Shown here: positions 7,040 to 13,445 of the stretch, piece after piece
Position numbering within the stretch: position 1 is the stretch's first letter
Layout of the letters: each line of letters opens with the position of its first letter
Source: CAMLDH01 sp966250375
GTDB lineage: Bacteria; Pseudomonadota; Gammaproteobacteria; Burkholderiales; Burkholderiaceae_D
Length of the DNA stretch: 15,049 bases
NCBI GenBank assembly: GCA_966250375.1
Contig: CBINHE010000099.1
Span: 1 to 15,049, forward strand
Direction of reading: 5' to 3'
Notes under the pieces: model-generated
What the model saw: the letters and a program-made list of their open reading frames with translations, nothing else
Database searches by the model: none
What the model was told of the DNA's origin: nothing
Translations under genes and position numbers: made by a program

Positions 7040-7244
7040 GTTCCTGCTGTAGCTCACCTGTCAAGATTGTCGCAGGACCGAAGTCGGTCCCCTTGGGAGC
7101 GGACAACGATGCTTGTGACAATGAGCTAGATAAAAGTATGCGCTTACTTCGGCCTATTTACTACGCACGCGTTACATGTTCCCGTTGTACCTCACCTTTG
7201 CGCGTGTGGCACCCGCACTGCCCAGTTCCTGTTGCGGTTAACCA
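7040..7244 (+). repeat. Trailing iterons next to parB
   Basis: Three further copies are GTTCCTGCTGTAGCTCACCT (7040-7059), GTTCCCGTTGTACCTCACCT (7178-7197) and a decayed GTTCCTGTTGCGGTTAACCA (7225-7244). They are widely spaced (138 and 47 bases) and end 18 bases before the parB stop codon. Dispersed iterons of this kind may act in copy-number control by RepA titration or handcuffing rather than in opening; that role is inferred. Confidence 0.7.
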
Positions 7245-7261
7245 TAGACATTTCCGGTTGT

Positions 7262-8248
7262 TCATTCTTCCAAGTGGAAGCGGCGTTTGAGGTCATCGAG
7301 CAGTGCCGTGCGCTCCTTCGGATCCTGCAGGTTAATTTCGAGCGCGATTTTTCCAGAATCCCATTCCTTGATGACACCGATCTGGGCAGTGCCGTTATGG
7401 ATCTTGTATTGCCGGCTCACTTCCTTCTTCTTGCGCTCGCCCGGCTGGACCAGTTTTGTGCGGATCGCCTCGACATCGCGACTCGACAAATCATCGTTGA
7501 CGATGCGCTCGATCAGGGCCAGCAGATCCGCTTCGCCGATCACCTTGGCGGCCAGCGTCAGCTCATAGCCGATGAACACGCCGAACTTGGCCGAATGTTC
7601 GCGCATCTTATCGAGTGCCGCCGGTGGCAGGCGTAGCAACGCGAGGGTCTTGTTGACTGTCGCAGGCGACACCCCGAGCAATTCGGCAATTTGTAGGCCC
7701 TCTTCCACCAAGCCTTGGTCGAGCAGTTTCTTCCAGGCGAATGCGTTGTCGAGCGCGGACTGGGCGCTGCGTTCCTCGTTGAGAAGCCAGCTCATGCGAT
7801 AGAGCTCGAGGTCGCCGTCGCTTTCCAGCAGCAGCAAATCCATGTCCTGGCGGCCGGCCGCGATCAACCCCTTCTTGCGGTAATGACCATCAACGAGGAT
7901 GAAGTGGCCAGTGTAGCCGGCATCGGGATGGCGGATCGCGGCCGCCGGCACCATTTGTCCGCGGGTGGCGAGCGACGCGGCCAATCCTTTGACGATGTCC
8001 GGGTCGTAGATGTGACGGGCGTTGAGGGGATTGTCGTGGATACACGCGATCGGCACGCGGACGACGTGCCGTTGTTGCTCGGAGCCGGTTTCAGCGCTGA
8101 AATCGGGTGCCTTCACAGCGGGCAGCGCGAGTCCACCAGGCCGTTCGGCCAAGACGGCGTCGGCCGCCGCGAAGCGATCTTCCACTTTTTTCTTTTCCAT
8201 AGAGAGCGTGGCCCGCATCGCGGCCTTGCGATCGATCTTCGCACTCAT
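7262..8248 (-). CDS. parB: ParB-family partition protein
   Basis: A 328-residue ParB/Spo0J-type CTPase and centromere-binding protein, which would load on parS, slide along DNA and stimulate the ParA ATPase. The nuclease-like N domain spans about residues 62-150: VPIACIHDNPLNARHIYD (box I) and VDGHYRKKG, a divergent form of the GERRxRA CTP-binding motif. The helix-turn-helix is at about 184-207 (LQIAELLGVSPATVNKTLAL). A C-terminal region (about 270-328) would dimerise. The ATG overlaps the parA stop by four bases (ATGA), indicating translational coupling. A parS-like palindrome lies inside the gene, encoding DFSAET near residues 49-54. Length is normal for plasmid or secondary-chromosome ParBs. 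Confidence 0.92.
   Translation of the reverse strand: MSAKIDRKAAMRATLSMEKKKVEDRFAAADAVLAERPGGLALPAVKAPDFSAETGSEQQRHVVRVPIACIHDNPLNARHIYDPDIVKGLAASLATRGQMVPAAAIRHPDAGYTGHFILVDGHYRKKGLIAAGRQDMDLLLLESDGDLELYRMSWLLNEERSAQSALDNAFAWKKLLDQGLVEEGLQIAELLGVSPATVNKTLALLRLPPAALDKMREHSAKFGVFIGYELTLAAKVIGEADLLALIERIVNDDLSSRDVEAIRTKLVQPGERKKKEVSRQYKIHNGTAQIGVIKEWDSGKIALEINLQDPKERTALLDDLKRRFHLEE
8087..8104. promoter_or_regulatory. Candidate parS site 1 (inside parB)
   Basis: GGTTTCAGCGCTGAAATC matches the other three palindromes except for one outer base (G for A). The 14-base core TTTCAGCGCTGAAA is a perfect palindrome. It lies within the parB coding sequence. Confidence 0.65.
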
Positions 8249-8934
8249 GCTGCTTTCCTGACGGATTTGCGTGCCGGTAAGCCAAGCAGGCGCAGGACTT
8301 CGTCGGTCATGGCTTCAGCTTCCTGGATAGCGGCGCCGGCGCGCGGCACCGTGTGGACCGTGGAGCCCATGATCTGGCATTCGCGGAATGCAGCGCGCGA
8401 GCCGAAACTCGAGGCCAGCATCGGGAAAGCAGCATCTTCGGCCAGCACTTCGAGCAGGTCGCGAGCGAGCGAGGTCGACTTCTGGACCATGTTCGGAACC
8501 ACGCGGGCGACGAGTGACTCATTGTTGACTTGCGCACCTTCCGCCAGTTTCTTGGCGGCTTCGGCGGCCCAGATATCGCCCGGGGACGGCACGACAGGAA
8601 TAAGCGCGAGGTCCGAGATCAGCATGGCGCTGGTCGGTGCCGCGGAATTCATGGCCGGGGGACAATCAATAAAAATCAAATCATATTTTTCAACTTGATT
8701 TCGAACTTCTCGATGCATCTTGCCTTCCATCGGCGCTAGGCTGACGACTGATGCCGGGAAATCGTGACCTTCGGGTGCTGCACTGGCCCAGCGGCTCGCG
8801 GTACCTTGAGGATCCATGTCGACCACGAGGGCCGCATAGCCGCGCAAGCCCATCGTGCCGGCCAGATGCATAGCCACAGTCGTTTTGCCGCAACCGCCCT
8901 TTTGATTAAATATTGTCACCACTTTTGCTGCCAT
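8245..8934 (-). CDS. parA: ParA-family partition ATPase
   Basis: A 229-residue deviant Walker ATPase that would form nucleoid-bound gradients and move ParB-parS complexes. The Walker A motif KGGCGKTT is at residues 12-19 with the signature lysine K12. Walker A' is VVDMDPQGT (about 37-45) and Walker B LIFIDCPP (about 86-93). There is no N-terminal helix-turn-helix, so by length it resembles type Ib ParA, although its partner ParB is of the large type. The ATG at 8934 is preceded by AAGGAG seven bases upstream (8942-8947), which decides the start; the open frame reaches to 9024 without other support. It is first in a two-gene operon with parB. A palindrome (8956-8973) sits in the leader between the candidate promoter and the ribosome site. 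Confidence 0.93.
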   Translation of the reverse strand: MAAKVVTIFNQKGGCGKTTVAMHLAGTMGLRGYAALVVDMDPQGTASRWASAAPEGHDFPASVVSLAPMEGKMHREVRNQVEKYDLIFIDCPPAMNSAAPTSAMLISDLALIPVVPSPGDIWAAEAAKKLAEGAQVNNESLVARVVPNMVQKSTSLARDLLEVLAEDAAFPMLASSFGSRAAFRECQIMGSTVHTVPRAGAAIQEAEAMTDEVLRLLGLPARKSVRKAA

Positions 8935-8955
8935 GAGGGCGCTCCTTCGTGAATC

Positions 8956-8973
8956 GATTTCAGCGCTGAAATC
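8956..8973. promoter_or_regulatory. Candidate parS site 2 (parA leader)
   Basis: The perfect 18-base palindrome GATTTCAGCGCTGAAATC lies nine bases upstream of the parA Shine-Dalgarno and downstream of the likely promoter. ParB (or ParA-ParB) binding here could both mark the centromere and repress the operon. Confidence 0.8.
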
Positions 8974-9014
8974 GGGGGGTCGATTGAATACATCATGCAT
9001 GCAATAAAACATTG

Positions 9015-9042
9015 ATTTTAACATGGTTTAATAGTTTGTAAA
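9015..9042 (-). promoter_or_regulatory. Candidate parAB promoter
   Basis: On the minus strand TTTACA (9037-9042) and TAAAAT (9015-9020) are 16 bases apart within an AT-rich stretch (about 9000-9058). This is a reasonable sigma70 match upstream of parA. Other AT-rich pairs in this stretch could also serve. Confidence 0.4.
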
Positions 9043-9085
9043 TTAAAAATTAAAATGTTCGTGTTGTTCGGCGTAAGCGTAGCTC

Positions 9086-9103
9086 GATTTCAGCGCTGAA
9101 ATC
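9086..9103. promoter_or_regulatory. Candidate parS site 3
   Basis: A perfect copy of GATTTCAGCGCTGAAATC, 130 bases from site 2, upstream of the candidate parAB promoter and outside any supported gene. Confidence 0.8.
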
Positions 9104-9282
9104 AGTGGCTGCACGCAGCTGGTTCCTAGAAGGGGACTGCGTTGATGCGGGAAGCGCTCGAGCGATCGTTGTCGTGCGACGCGCGTGGGGCGCCATTAAA
9201 GTGATCGGGGAATAAAATAACTCGAGGTTCGGCGTGGTCGCCGAGTCCAAATGGTGGTGCTCAAATGAGTGATGCCGTGCGC

Positions 9283-9300
9283 GATTTCAGCGCTGAAATC
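9283..9300. promoter_or_regulatory. Candidate parS site 4
   Basis: A perfect copy of GATTTCAGCGCTGAAATC, 197 bases from site 3. It marks the outer edge of the partition locus; beyond it the IS debris begins. Confidence 0.8.
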
Positions 9301-9564
9301 GGGAATGTTGTCTGTCGCATAGCGTGGAGCAATATGGCTGTGCCGGTTCTGAGATTGTAATGATGGCAGTTCCCACTTGGCCTGAATGTTTCATAAACCA
9401 GTATTACGTCCGAAACAAGGATGCCGTCGCGGTTTATTTTGCGATCCAAAAAGCGTTAAGCGAGCGTTTCCCCACCCCCATGCGAAATGAGGAAGTGGCC
9501 ATCGGGTTGTGAGATAAAAGTGAGGTGCGGGAGGTCGATTCTCGGCAGACAGGACGAAGCCGAA
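9301..9564. other. Intergenic stretch with one doubtful small frame
   Basis: Between the last parS-like site and the IS relic I see no recognised feature. A plus-strand frame from GTG 9324 (or ATG 9360/9363) to 9512 would encode about 50-62 residues, including NQYYVRNKDAVAVYFAIQKA. It lacks a good ribosome site and known motifs. It may be a fragment or chance. Confidence 0.35.
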
Positions 9565-9765
9565 TCAGGAAGAGTCGGGGACTTTTGCGGGGATGGAGAT
9601 GAACAGGCGTTCAGCGAGTGTATGCAGGACCTGTTTCACCGCGCAAGCGCCAGGCAAATGCAAGATGATGCGCTGCCTGGTTTGCCGGACCTGCACGGCG
9701 ATCTTGAACAGTTTGGCGATGACCGTTGATGGCTGGGCTTGCGACAGCGCGGTATGTTGCAATGC
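9565..9765 (-). pseudogene. Transposase C-terminal relic, IS1380-like
   Basis: About 66 residues (QPSTVIAKLFKIAVQVRQTR, then QRIILHLPGACAVKQVLHTL and AERLF) resemble the C-terminus of IS1380-type DDE transposases (KLxKIGAxV...R...HL). The fragment ends at its own stop (9565-9567). At its 5' side it is cut exactly where the IS6-family element begins (9765/9766), so the IS6 insertion or a later IS6-driven deletion removed the rest. The family call is by motif resemblance only. Confidence 0.5.
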
Positions 9766-10588
9766 GGCTTTGTCGCATTGAGCGCAGCTATCAAAGTAAC
9801 CGGGTAAAGTGCTGCTTTTGAAAATTGAGTAAAGCGCGATGCTGAATACCAAAGGAATGCGATTTCCGACCGACGTGATGTTGGTGTGTATTCGTTGGTA
9901 CGCGGCGTATCCATTAAGTTATCGGCATCTGGAAGAAATGATGCAAGAACGCGGCGTGTTTGTTGACCACTCGTCTATTAACCGGTGGGCAATCCGATTT
10001 CTGCCGTTGCTGGAAAAGGTGTTCTGCAAATACAAGCGCCCTGTTGGTGGAAGCTGGCGCATGGACGAGACCTACATCAAGGTCAAAGGCGTCTGGAAAT
10101 ATCTGTACCGCGCGGTGGACAAGGAAGGCAACACGGTCGACTTCCTGTTGACGGCAAAGCGCGACAAAGCGGCTGCCAGGCGGTTCTTCGACAAGGCTAT
10201 GTGTGAGAACGGCGATCCTGAAAAAGTCACGATGGACAAGAGCGGTTCGAACAAGGCCGCGATTGACGACATCAATGACAGCAGGGAAATTCAGATCGTC
10301 GTTCGCCAGGTCAAATATCTCAACAACATCGTCGAGCAGGATCATCGCGCGATCAAGCGCGTGACCAAGCCGATGCTTAACTTCAAATCCTTTCAGTCCG
10401 CCAAAAACACCTTGGCCGGCATCGAACTCATGCACATGATCCGCAAAGGACAATGCGCAATCGACGGGGTCACAACCATGTCTTTCGCCGACCAGTTTTA
10501 TGCACTGGCAGGACAACTCCGTCCTGCATAAGGGCCATGCCCTTACTTGCATATAAATTCGTCCGTTTCAAATTAATGCGACAGAACC
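9766..10588 (+). mobile_element. Complete IS6-family insertion sequence
   Basis: Terminal inverted repeats GGCTTTGTCGCATTGA (left, 9766-9781) and TTAATGCGACAGAACC (right, 10573-10588) bound an 823-base element with a single intact transposase, the usual IS6/IS26 size. The 8-base flanks differ (TGCAATGC on the left, GCAGCCCC on the right), so there is no target duplication. Both sides are truncated genes. That pattern fits replicative transposition with adjacent deletion, or homologous exchange between two copies. A second IS6-type end lies at 4313-4406. Confidence 0.85.
9839..10531 (+). CDS. IS6-family DDE transposase
   Basis: A 230-residue full-length transposase that performs replicative (cointegrate-forming) transposition. 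The DDE triad is visible: D76 in WRMDETYIKVKG, D133 in VTMDKSGSNKAA, and E166 in NNIVEQDHRAIK. The N-terminal zinc-free helix-turn-helix region (about 10-55, RWYAAYPLSYRHLEEMMQER) is typical. The coding frame is uninterrupted and the terminal repeats are present, so the element may still be active and can fuse this replicon with others. Confidence 0.92.
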   Translation: MLNTKGMRFPTDVMLVCIRWYAAYPLSYRHLEEMMQERGVFVDHSSINRWAIRFLPLLEKVFCKYKRPVGGSWRMDETYIKVKGVWKYLYRAVDKEGNTVDFLLTAKRDKAAARRFFDKAMCENGDPEKVTMDKSGSNKAAIDDINDSREIQIVVRQVKYLNNIVEQDHRAIKRVTKPMLNFKSFQSAKNTLAGIELMHMIRKGQCAIDGVTTMSFADQFYALAGQLRPA

Positions 10589-10801
10589 GCAGCCCCCGCA
10601 CAGGCGGCAAAAGCAATCGATTGGCGTCTGTACTGGAACAAGAAATTCGTCGGTGCCAACAGCCTGAAAGTCCGAATACACGGCGATGGATCCGCGGAAA
10701 TAACCGACCTTACCCGCGTTGATGCCTATGCCCGTCCGGCCGATATGGCGCCCATCTACGAGGCGATTGAGACCGGGAAACTTTGGTTGCTGGAGGAGTG
10801 A
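10589..10801 (+). pseudogene. Truncated unknown gene, C-terminal 70 codons
   Basis: An open frame with no start begins exactly at the outer edge of the IS6 element and runs to a TGA at 10799-10801. It reads AIDWRLYWNKKFVGANSLKV, then RIHGDGSAEITDLTRVDAYA and IYEAIETGKLWLLEE. The balanced composition and good codon usage suggest a real protein C-terminus, but I do not recognise the family. The N-terminal part was lost in the IS6 event. Between its stop and the IS630 element (10802-10897) nothing is recognised. Confidence 0.5.
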
Positions 10802-10897
10802 AGCGGATACGCTCACTACTGGTTATGGATTGTTTCCAAGTTTGAATTTGTCTGCATCTACCTGAGCTTTTTGCCATCACTAGGAAATGCGCTAATA

Positions 10898-12058
10898 CCA
10901 ATCTTCAGTCACAACGTTACAGTGACCAAAGGCAAGTCAGCCCAACTACGCGAGCACAATGAACGGATGGCGCCAGGGATTTGCGTGAAGGCATTCCAGG
11001 CATCGCAGCAGGCATCGACGATCTGGTCGTAACACGCGAAACAGCGATTGGCCAGATGGCGGTCGCGCAGTTGTTCCCATACCTGTTCGGACGGGTTGAG
11101 CTCCGGCGAACAGGCCGGCAAAGGCAACCGCGACAGATTCCCAAAGCGCGGCAACTGCGGCGTGGTGTGCCAGCCGGCGCGATCGAGCACCAGCACCGCG
11201 TGCCGCCCGGCGGGAACCGCCTCGCTCACGGCTTGCAGATGACAGCTCATGGCCTGCGTATCGGCGTGGGGCAGCACCAGCCCGACCGCGGCGTCCTGCC
11301 GCGCACAGAAGGCGCCAAACACATACGCTGATTCCGATTGCTGTTGCCGCACCACGCGCGGCCGCGTTCCTTTACGCGCCCAGATCCGGGTCAAGGTGCC
11401 GCGTTGACCAATGCGCATTTCATCTTGAAACCAGATGTCGACCTGCTCATGCGCGACGCCTTCCGGCAGGATGGCTTGCACCTGCCGGGCGAAATTTTTT
11501 TTTGAATTCCTCCTGCGCGGTCGGATCGGCATCGGGATTGATCGAACGGACCGAAATCCATGCCATCTTCAGGCGCTTGAGCAAGTGATACACGCCATCG
11601 AGGCTGTATTGGACATGGAACTGCTCGCGCAACAACTGTCGGATATCCTCTCCGCGCAGGCGGCCGCCGCCGCGCTCGGCCTGCTTTTGTTCGATGGCTT
11701 GACGCAAGGCTTCTTCCTGCGCTTTGGGAAGCCTCTGGGTGCTCCAGGTATGCGCGACGCCCGCCAGACGGTCCACGCCACCGTGCGCGAACCACCGCTG
11801 CCAGCGCATCACGGCGTGCCGGGTCGTGCGCAATGCCTGCGCCACCTCGACATGATTTTTGCCGTCTTTCAAATGCGCCAGGGCCAGCAGGCGAAGGCGC
11901 CGCCGCCCATCGGTTTCCCGGCGCGCCCATTGGTCAAAGTCGTATTTTTGCAATTCCTCTTGCAACATTTCCTGCAATAACATTTCCATCACCTTGCTGC
12001 AATCTGTCTTTACTCAGATTCAGTCCCAGTGCAGTGGTTCGATATTACTGACGATTGG
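10898..12058 (-). mobile_element. Complete IS630-family insertion sequence
   Basis: The ends are CCAATCTTCAGT (10898-10909) and, inverted, ACTGACGATTGG (12047-12058), with one mismatch. They are flanked directly by TA on both sides (10896-10897 and 12059-12060), the dinucleotide duplication of IS630/mariner elements. The length of 1161 bases is normal. The transposase gene occupies nearly all of it, and its stop codon begins within the left terminal repeat. Confidence 0.85.
10909..11992 (-). CDS. IS630-family transposase in two frames (A9 tract)
   Basis: The N-terminal frame (to about codon 166) carries the helix-turn-helix (HVEVAQALRTTRHAVMRWQR) and a second DNA-binding region. The C-terminal frame has the DDE domain: DIWFQDEMRIGQRG, HAVLVLDRAGWHTT, and the family's SPELNPSEQVWEQL with the catalytic E. 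The frames join at a run of nine A on the coding strand (11495-11503). With eight A the protein would read EEFKKNFARQV, the family's normal text, so one extra A separates the halves. This may be a disabling insertion, a sequencing error, or a slippery site read through by polymerase or ribosome slippage. The start is GTG 11992 or ATG 11989/11983; AAGG precedes the ATG at 11983. Confidence 0.85.
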
Positions 12059-12075
12059 TATAAGATGTACTTCCA

Positions 12076-12122
12076 GTCAATTTTGGTTGAACACAGGTGG
12101 TAAATTTTACTGCACGCGAACA
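12076..12122 (+). repeat. Direct repeat A (left of GNAT gene), IS-end-like
   Basis: This 47-base segment (starts GTCAATTTTGGTTGAACACA, ends CTGCACGCGAACA) aligns with 12735-12782 over its whole length, at roughly three quarters identity with one gap. Each copy itself contains two GGTNAA-TTT-type subrepeats. Such repeated units resemble the multiple terminal repeats of IS21-family elements; the family name is a guess. Confidence 0.5.
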
Positions 12123-12125
12123 TCG

Positions 12126-12680
12126 ATGAATATTTTTAATGGCATTCGGCGTTGGAGAAATAAACGTTATCTGAACTCATTTAGATTGCGGAAAGCTAAC
12201 GAGCAAGACATTGACTTTGTTATGGCCCAACTTATTACAGGAGCTCAAGAAGGGCACTATGGAGCTCATTTATTGGAAAGGAAATTTCAAATACAGCAAA
12301 GACTAATGTTCTCCAGATTGCTGAATGGCGTTGGTACGATGAGAATGGGCGAGCGTGGGCCAGAAAAACTTTCTGGTAGTCTATGGATCTATGGTAATAG
12401 AGCAGAGGGTAATGTAGGGTATATGTATGTATGCGAAAGATATGAAGGCAGTGGGGAAAGTGAAGTAGAGCTGATGATGGCCGGAATAGACAAGCAACAT
12501 CGAAACATGGGCCATGGTAAAAAACTGATAGAAAATTTTATCTCCTTATGTCCTTCTCCATACATTTTATATGCCCGCTGTTATGTAAAATCCGAATCGA
12601 TGTATCAGATATTACTGCGTTCAGGTTTTCGGCTAATCAATGTGAAGCCTGGTGGAACGCGGGAATTAGAGCGTAAATAG
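12126..12680 (+). CDS. GNAT-family N-acetyltransferase
   Basis: A 184-residue acetyl-CoA-dependent acyltransferase-like protein; the substrate is not predictable. The fold is visible from about residue 18 (SFRLRKANEQDIDFVMAQLI). The acetyl-CoA-binding motif A lies near 120-140 (AGIDKQHRNMGHGKKLIENF, with R/HxxGxG as NMGHGKK). It ends with a typical motif B region (YARCYVKSESMYQILLRSGF). Its base composition is clearly richer in A+T than the backbone genes, suggesting separate acquisition. Direct repeats flank it on both sides. The ATG at 12126 is the first after the upstream repeat, but no good ribosome site precedes it; the frame stays open into the IS630 element. Confidence 0.75.
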   Translation: MNIFNGIRRWRNKRYLNSFRLRKANEQDIDFVMAQLITGAQEGHYGAHLLERKFQIQQRLMFSRLLNGVGTMRMGERGPEKLSGSLWIYGNRAEGNVGYMYVCERYEGSGESEVELMMAGIDKQHRNMGHGKKLIENFISLCPSPYILYARCYVKSESMYQILLRSGFRLINVKPGGTRELERK

Positions 12681-12692
12681 GGGAAATTCGAC

Positions 12693-12722
12693 TTATCCAC
12701 AGGCGCGGTGTATTCTGCGCCT
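12693..12722 (+). terminator. Possible terminator after GNAT gene; DnaA-box match
   Basis: Thirteen bases after the GNAT stop codon lies a perfect DnaA-box consensus TTATCCACA (12693-12701). It is followed by an inverted repeat AGGCGC (12701-12706) / GCGCCT (12717-12722) and a short T-rich run. The hairpin could be a weak terminator. The DnaA match is probably chance, as it is far from the origin. Confidence 0.3.
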
Positions 12723-12734
12723 TTCCGTCCCCTG

Positions 12735-12782
12735 GTCAATTTTCAATGCACACGGGTGGTCAAATTTCAGTGCACGCCAACA
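12735..12782 (+). repeat. Direct repeat B (right of GNAT gene), IS-end-like
   Basis: Partner of the segment at 12076-12122, same orientation. Two tandem subunits are visible, GGTCAATTTTCAATGCACAC and GGTCAAATTTCAGTGCACGC, 24-25 bases apart. The GNAT gene thus sits between two copies, as in a composite cassette or an IS relic whose transposase was replaced. Confidence 0.5.
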
Positions 12783-12825
12783 GGTTGAACCCACAAAAGG
12801 GCCGGCCGCGCTCTTTGGGTACGTT

Positions 12826-13443
12826 TTACGGCCGAGAGGCGCGGATGTACAGGTCGGTTGCCACTTGCCCGAAATCAGGATGGTCGGGCAAAGGCGTCAC
12901 CGATCTCATCTGCAACTTGTGCTCTGCCCGGTCAAATAAGACTATCGCTTTTTCATCGTTCTTGTGGCGCGACATGTAGATGAAACCGTCCACCGTACTC
13001 GGATGGCTGTGAATTGCTAAAGACCATTTTTTTGTTATCTTGTACGAAGGTGTCCCGGACAGTTGCGCCTGTCCACCTATGCGCCTCAGCTCAGCGCCCG
13101 TCAAGTCGGCCAGAACGAGCGGGCTTCCTTTGAACTGAACAACGAAGCGGCTCTTGATAACGTCGAGCTCCACGACGAACCAGCCCTTGATGGGCTTGCG
13201 GTCATGAAGAAGTGTTTCCGCGATGGCTACCGCAAAAGAGGTCCCAAGATAGCAGGTGCCGTACCGAGCGTCATGGTCCGTATTCGGGTCATCAAATCTG
13301 CTCGAATCCCACCTTCCGAAGTACGGTTCGCCAGTTTTATGCCCGGATACCCTGAAGAGGGTGGCTGGGTCTACTTCGACTGTATTGAGAGTGGGCGGTA
13401 GTTGGGGCGTAGTTCCAAGAGAAATAGCTTTTTTTGTTGCCAC
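12826..13443 (-). CDS. RES-domain toxin (NAD+-degrading type)
   Basis: A 205-residue protein of the RES family. Characterised members are toxins that destroy NAD+ by phosphorolysis or hydrolysis when freed from an Xre/MbcA-type antitoxin. The signature residues are in place: R31 in TLFRVSG, RYGTCYLG (about 60-67), E77 in AVAIAETLL, and S158 in DGFIYMSRH. The GTG start at 13443 lies two bases after the antitoxin stop codon (TAA-GG-GTG), implying translational coupling. No other methionine exists near the N-terminus. The first 25 or so residues form a proline- and threonine-rich lead not required by the domain. It is the distal gene of the operon, the usual toxin position for this class. Confidence 0.85.
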   Translation of the reverse strand: MATKKAISLGTTPQLPPTLNTVEVDPATLFRVSGHKTGEPYFGRWDSSRFDDPNTDHDARYGTCYLGTSFAVAIAETLLHDRKPIKGWFVVELDVIKSRFVVQFKGSPLVLADLTGAELRRIGGQAQLSGTPSYKITKKWSLAIHSHPSTVDGFIYMSRHKNDEKAIVLFDRAEHKLQMRSVTPLPDHPDFGQVATDLYIRASRP

Positions 13444-13445
13444 CC

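Larger units (their letters stand above)
5801..7244. other. Iteron-type replication origin (oriV) region
   Basis: The whole interval between repA and parB lacks a convincing gene. It contains at least 15 same-orientation copies of a 20-base iteron whose best form is GTTCCTGTTGCGGCTCACCT, plus an AT-rich, hairpin-bearing segment. The most constant positions are TTCC near the left end and CTCACC at the right. The layout is operator, block I (seven iterons), AT-rich segment, a 250-base gap, block II (duplicated unit), and three trailing iterons reaching into the 3' flank of parB. No perfect DnaA box (TTATNCACA) lies inside; TTATGCATC at 6091-6099 has two mismatches. Confidence 0.8.

Noticed and set aside
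5881..7244. CRISPR array
   Set aside because: The repeats are short (20 bases), degenerate and irregularly spaced; some 'spacers' are themselves duplicated, and there are no cas genes. Iterons beside a Rep_3 gene explain them.
7715..8698. Plus-strand open frame of 327 codons over parB and parA
   Set aside because: Antisense shadow of two clearly conserved genes in GC-rich DNA; its translation shows no family motif and it spans the parA/parB junction.
9261..9449. Minus-strand 62-codon frame covering parS site 4
   Set aside because: Overlaps the palindrome, no motif, no ribosome site; probably chance.
11435..11980. Plus-strand 181-codon frame over the IS630 transposase
   Set aside because: Antisense to a transposase with helix-turn-helix and DDE motifs on the minus strand.
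12693..12701. Perfect DnaA box as evidence for a second origin
   Set aside because: A single 9-base match with no iterons, AT-rich segment or initiator nearby; chance or IS-related.
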